Source: Dyadobacter frigoris (GTDB lineage Bacteria > Bacteroidota > Bacteroidia > Cytophagales > Spirosomataceae). Taken from it: a stretch of 64,000 nt of DNA. Of the stretch, positions 62,924 through 64,000 are shown one piece after another. Below the pieces are notes generated by a model. That model saw only the letters and a program-made list of their open reading frames with translations. It was not told where the DNA came from and did no database searches. Location: assembly GCF_005280585.1 (NCBI RefSeq), contig NZ_SZVO01000004.1, forward strand, positions 248,001-312,000, written 5' to 3'. Positions within the stretch are counted from its first letter, which is position 1. The number at the start of each line of letters is the position of its first letter. Position numbers and translations under genes: made by a program.

Positions 62924-64000
62924 CTAAAAACTGCTGGTAAATAAACTAAAATCTCCTGCTGCGGCTGCTTTTAACAAAAGTGCCTGCCAAACGTTACTAA
63001 ACGCAATGTCCCGGTCTGTTTCGGCACGGTTCAAAATGTACAATGCCTGGGTAAGGTCTACAATATTGCTGAGCCCGTTCTTATAGAGCGTACTTTTCTG
63101 GATAAAGGCGTCGGAAGCAGATTTGATCTGAATAGGCGCTTCCTGATAATTGTCAAGCGCATTTTTTATCTTGTTGTTAGATAAAAGAAGCTGATTCTTG
63201 ATTTGCTGGTCAATAAGATCGTATTCATTCTGCATGGCGTTGGATACAAATTTTTGTGCCAAAACCTGATTGCGAACCCGAAGAATACTGGTCATATTCC
63301 AAACAACACCAAGACCAAAAAGGTAATTGGAACGGACTGGCTTTACTCCGTCGTAAAAACTCTGAGTGTAGGAATGCTGATCAGTTGCATAGTTGGAATT
63401 AAATCCGGAACCTCTTGTTTGAAATACACCAAATGCTGAGAATGTAGGATAACTAAGTGTTTGATAATATTTCGCCTGCTGGTTACTAAGCGCAATACGA
63501 TTAGAATAATATTTTAAAAGTGGGTGGTCGGGGCTGGAATTAGTAATTGAATCACTAAAAGAAATCGGGATTTTGGCAATGAAAATTGTATCCAGCGTAA
63601 ACGTCTGCTGCTCGACGCCCATCAAAACTGCCAGTCGGTTTGCTTGTTCCTGTTCAAAATCTCTTGCACGTGTAATTGCGATTTTTGCACTGGAAACTTC
63701 CGCGTTTGCCAGAGAAGAATCTACACCGGCAATCAGCCCGTTTTTCGCTCTTGTCACAACAACGTTTTTAAGTGAACTGGCGCGAACAAGATTATTTTGC
63801 CAGGATTTGGTCAATCGCTGAGCTGCCAGCAAATTCAGGTAAGCGGCTGCTACACGAATTTCATGTTGGAATAATTCCTGATCAAGATCACTCTGGTCAC
63901 GAACCACGGTAGACTTGGCAACGTTTATTTTTTCCTTTGCGCGTCCGAAAGCAAAAAAGTCCCAGTTGACATTGGTAAGATACATCGCACCAAATGCCGA
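62924..64000 (-). CDS. TolC-family outer membrane efflux protein (5' end beyond window)
   Basis: This frame of 358 codons is open to the window edge on its N-terminal side. The visible part has the long alpha-helical repeats of TolC-type channels: VTRAKNGLIAGVDSSLANAE and FSSQNTEFD-like helices, then QNEYDLIDQQIKNQLLLSNN and a final repeat with SDAFIQKSTLYKNGLSNIVD and NRAETDRDIAFSNVWQALL. It is the first-encoded member of the tripartite RND operon, 67 bases before the pump gene. The signal peptide and first helices are outside the window. Confidence 0.9.
   Translation of the reverse strand, partial: SAFGAMYLTNVNWDFFAFGRAKEKINVAKSTVVRDQSDLDQELFQHEIRVAAAYLNLLAAQRLTKSWQNNLVRASSLKNVVVTRAKNGLIAGVDSSLANAEVSSAKIAITRARDFEQEQANRLAVLMGVEQQTFTLDTIFIAKIPISFSDSITNSSPDHPLLKYYSNRIALSNQQAKYYQTLSYPTFSAFGVFQTRGSGFNSNYATDQHSYTQSFYDGVKPVRSNYLFGLGVVWNMTSILRVRNQVLAQKFVSNAMQNEYDLIDQQIKNQLLLSNNKIKNALDNYQEAPIQIKSASDAFIQKSTLYKNGLSNIVDLTQALYILNRAETDRDIAFSNVWQALLLKAAAAGDFSLFTSSF

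Overview
The window looks like a chromosomal segment of a free-living Bacteroidota, most likely a Cytophagales relative of Dyadobacter or Spirosoma. The signs are a type IX secretion C-terminal sorting domain, a TonB-dependent receptor, Bacteroidota-type promoter motifs (TAnnTTTG), MacB/FtsX-like permeases, a PSCyt/PSD1-DUF1501 gene pair and interspersed palindromic repeats. The genus is inferred from gene content only. No rRNA, tRNA, CRISPR array, transposase or integrase was recognised.

Layout. 1-6.5 kb: the 5' end of a FtsX-like permease, an AraC regulator, and a cytochrome-like PSD1 lipoprotein paired with a DUF1501 protein. 6.6-15.5 kb (all minus strand): a KefC-type antiporter with a KefG-like flavoprotein, an LCIB-type carbonic anhydrase candidate, a LytS/LytTR two-component pair behind two paralogous pseudo-receiver/GAF proteins, and a bestrophin channel. 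16.1-44.6 kb (all plus strand): 22 consecutive genes with only short gaps. This is the notable part of the window. 44.7-49.9 kb: a eukaryotic-type (GT3) glycogen synthase, an alpha/beta hydrolase, a frameshifted T9SS-sorted pseudogene and a Crp-like regulator. 50-54 kb: a YbbP/YbbA ABC transporter divergent from a TesA-like lipase. 54-58.4 kb: small hypothetical, stress-type and channel genes. 58.4-64 kb: a tripartite RND efflux operon (adaptor, pump, truncated TolC-like protein).

The 22-gene block has two halves. The first (16.1-24.1 kb) encodes six SnoaL/NTF2-fold domains in five proteins, two DJ-1/PfpI proteins, a benzoylformate-decarboxylase-like ThDP enzyme, a GMC oxidoreductase and a VOC protein; it reads like an uncharacterised small-molecule pathway. 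The second (24.2-44.6 kb) encodes an AGE-type epimerase, a STAS antagonist, the glycogen debranching enzyme GlgX, a second STAS protein, an RsbW-like kinase, an nSTAND-WD40 ATPase, a TonB receptor, a methyltransferase, a membrane protein with HEAT repeats, a giant sensor kinase lacking its phospho-acceptor histidine, an intact sensor-less histidine kinase, and a receiver-PP2C phosphatase. This supplies every part of a partner-switching circuit (kinase, antagonists, phosphatase), plus an upstream two-component input, but no sigma factor. It encloses glycogen enzymes and faces a glycogen synthase, so the output may be carbohydrate storage or a target encoded elsewhere. That is inference from gene order.
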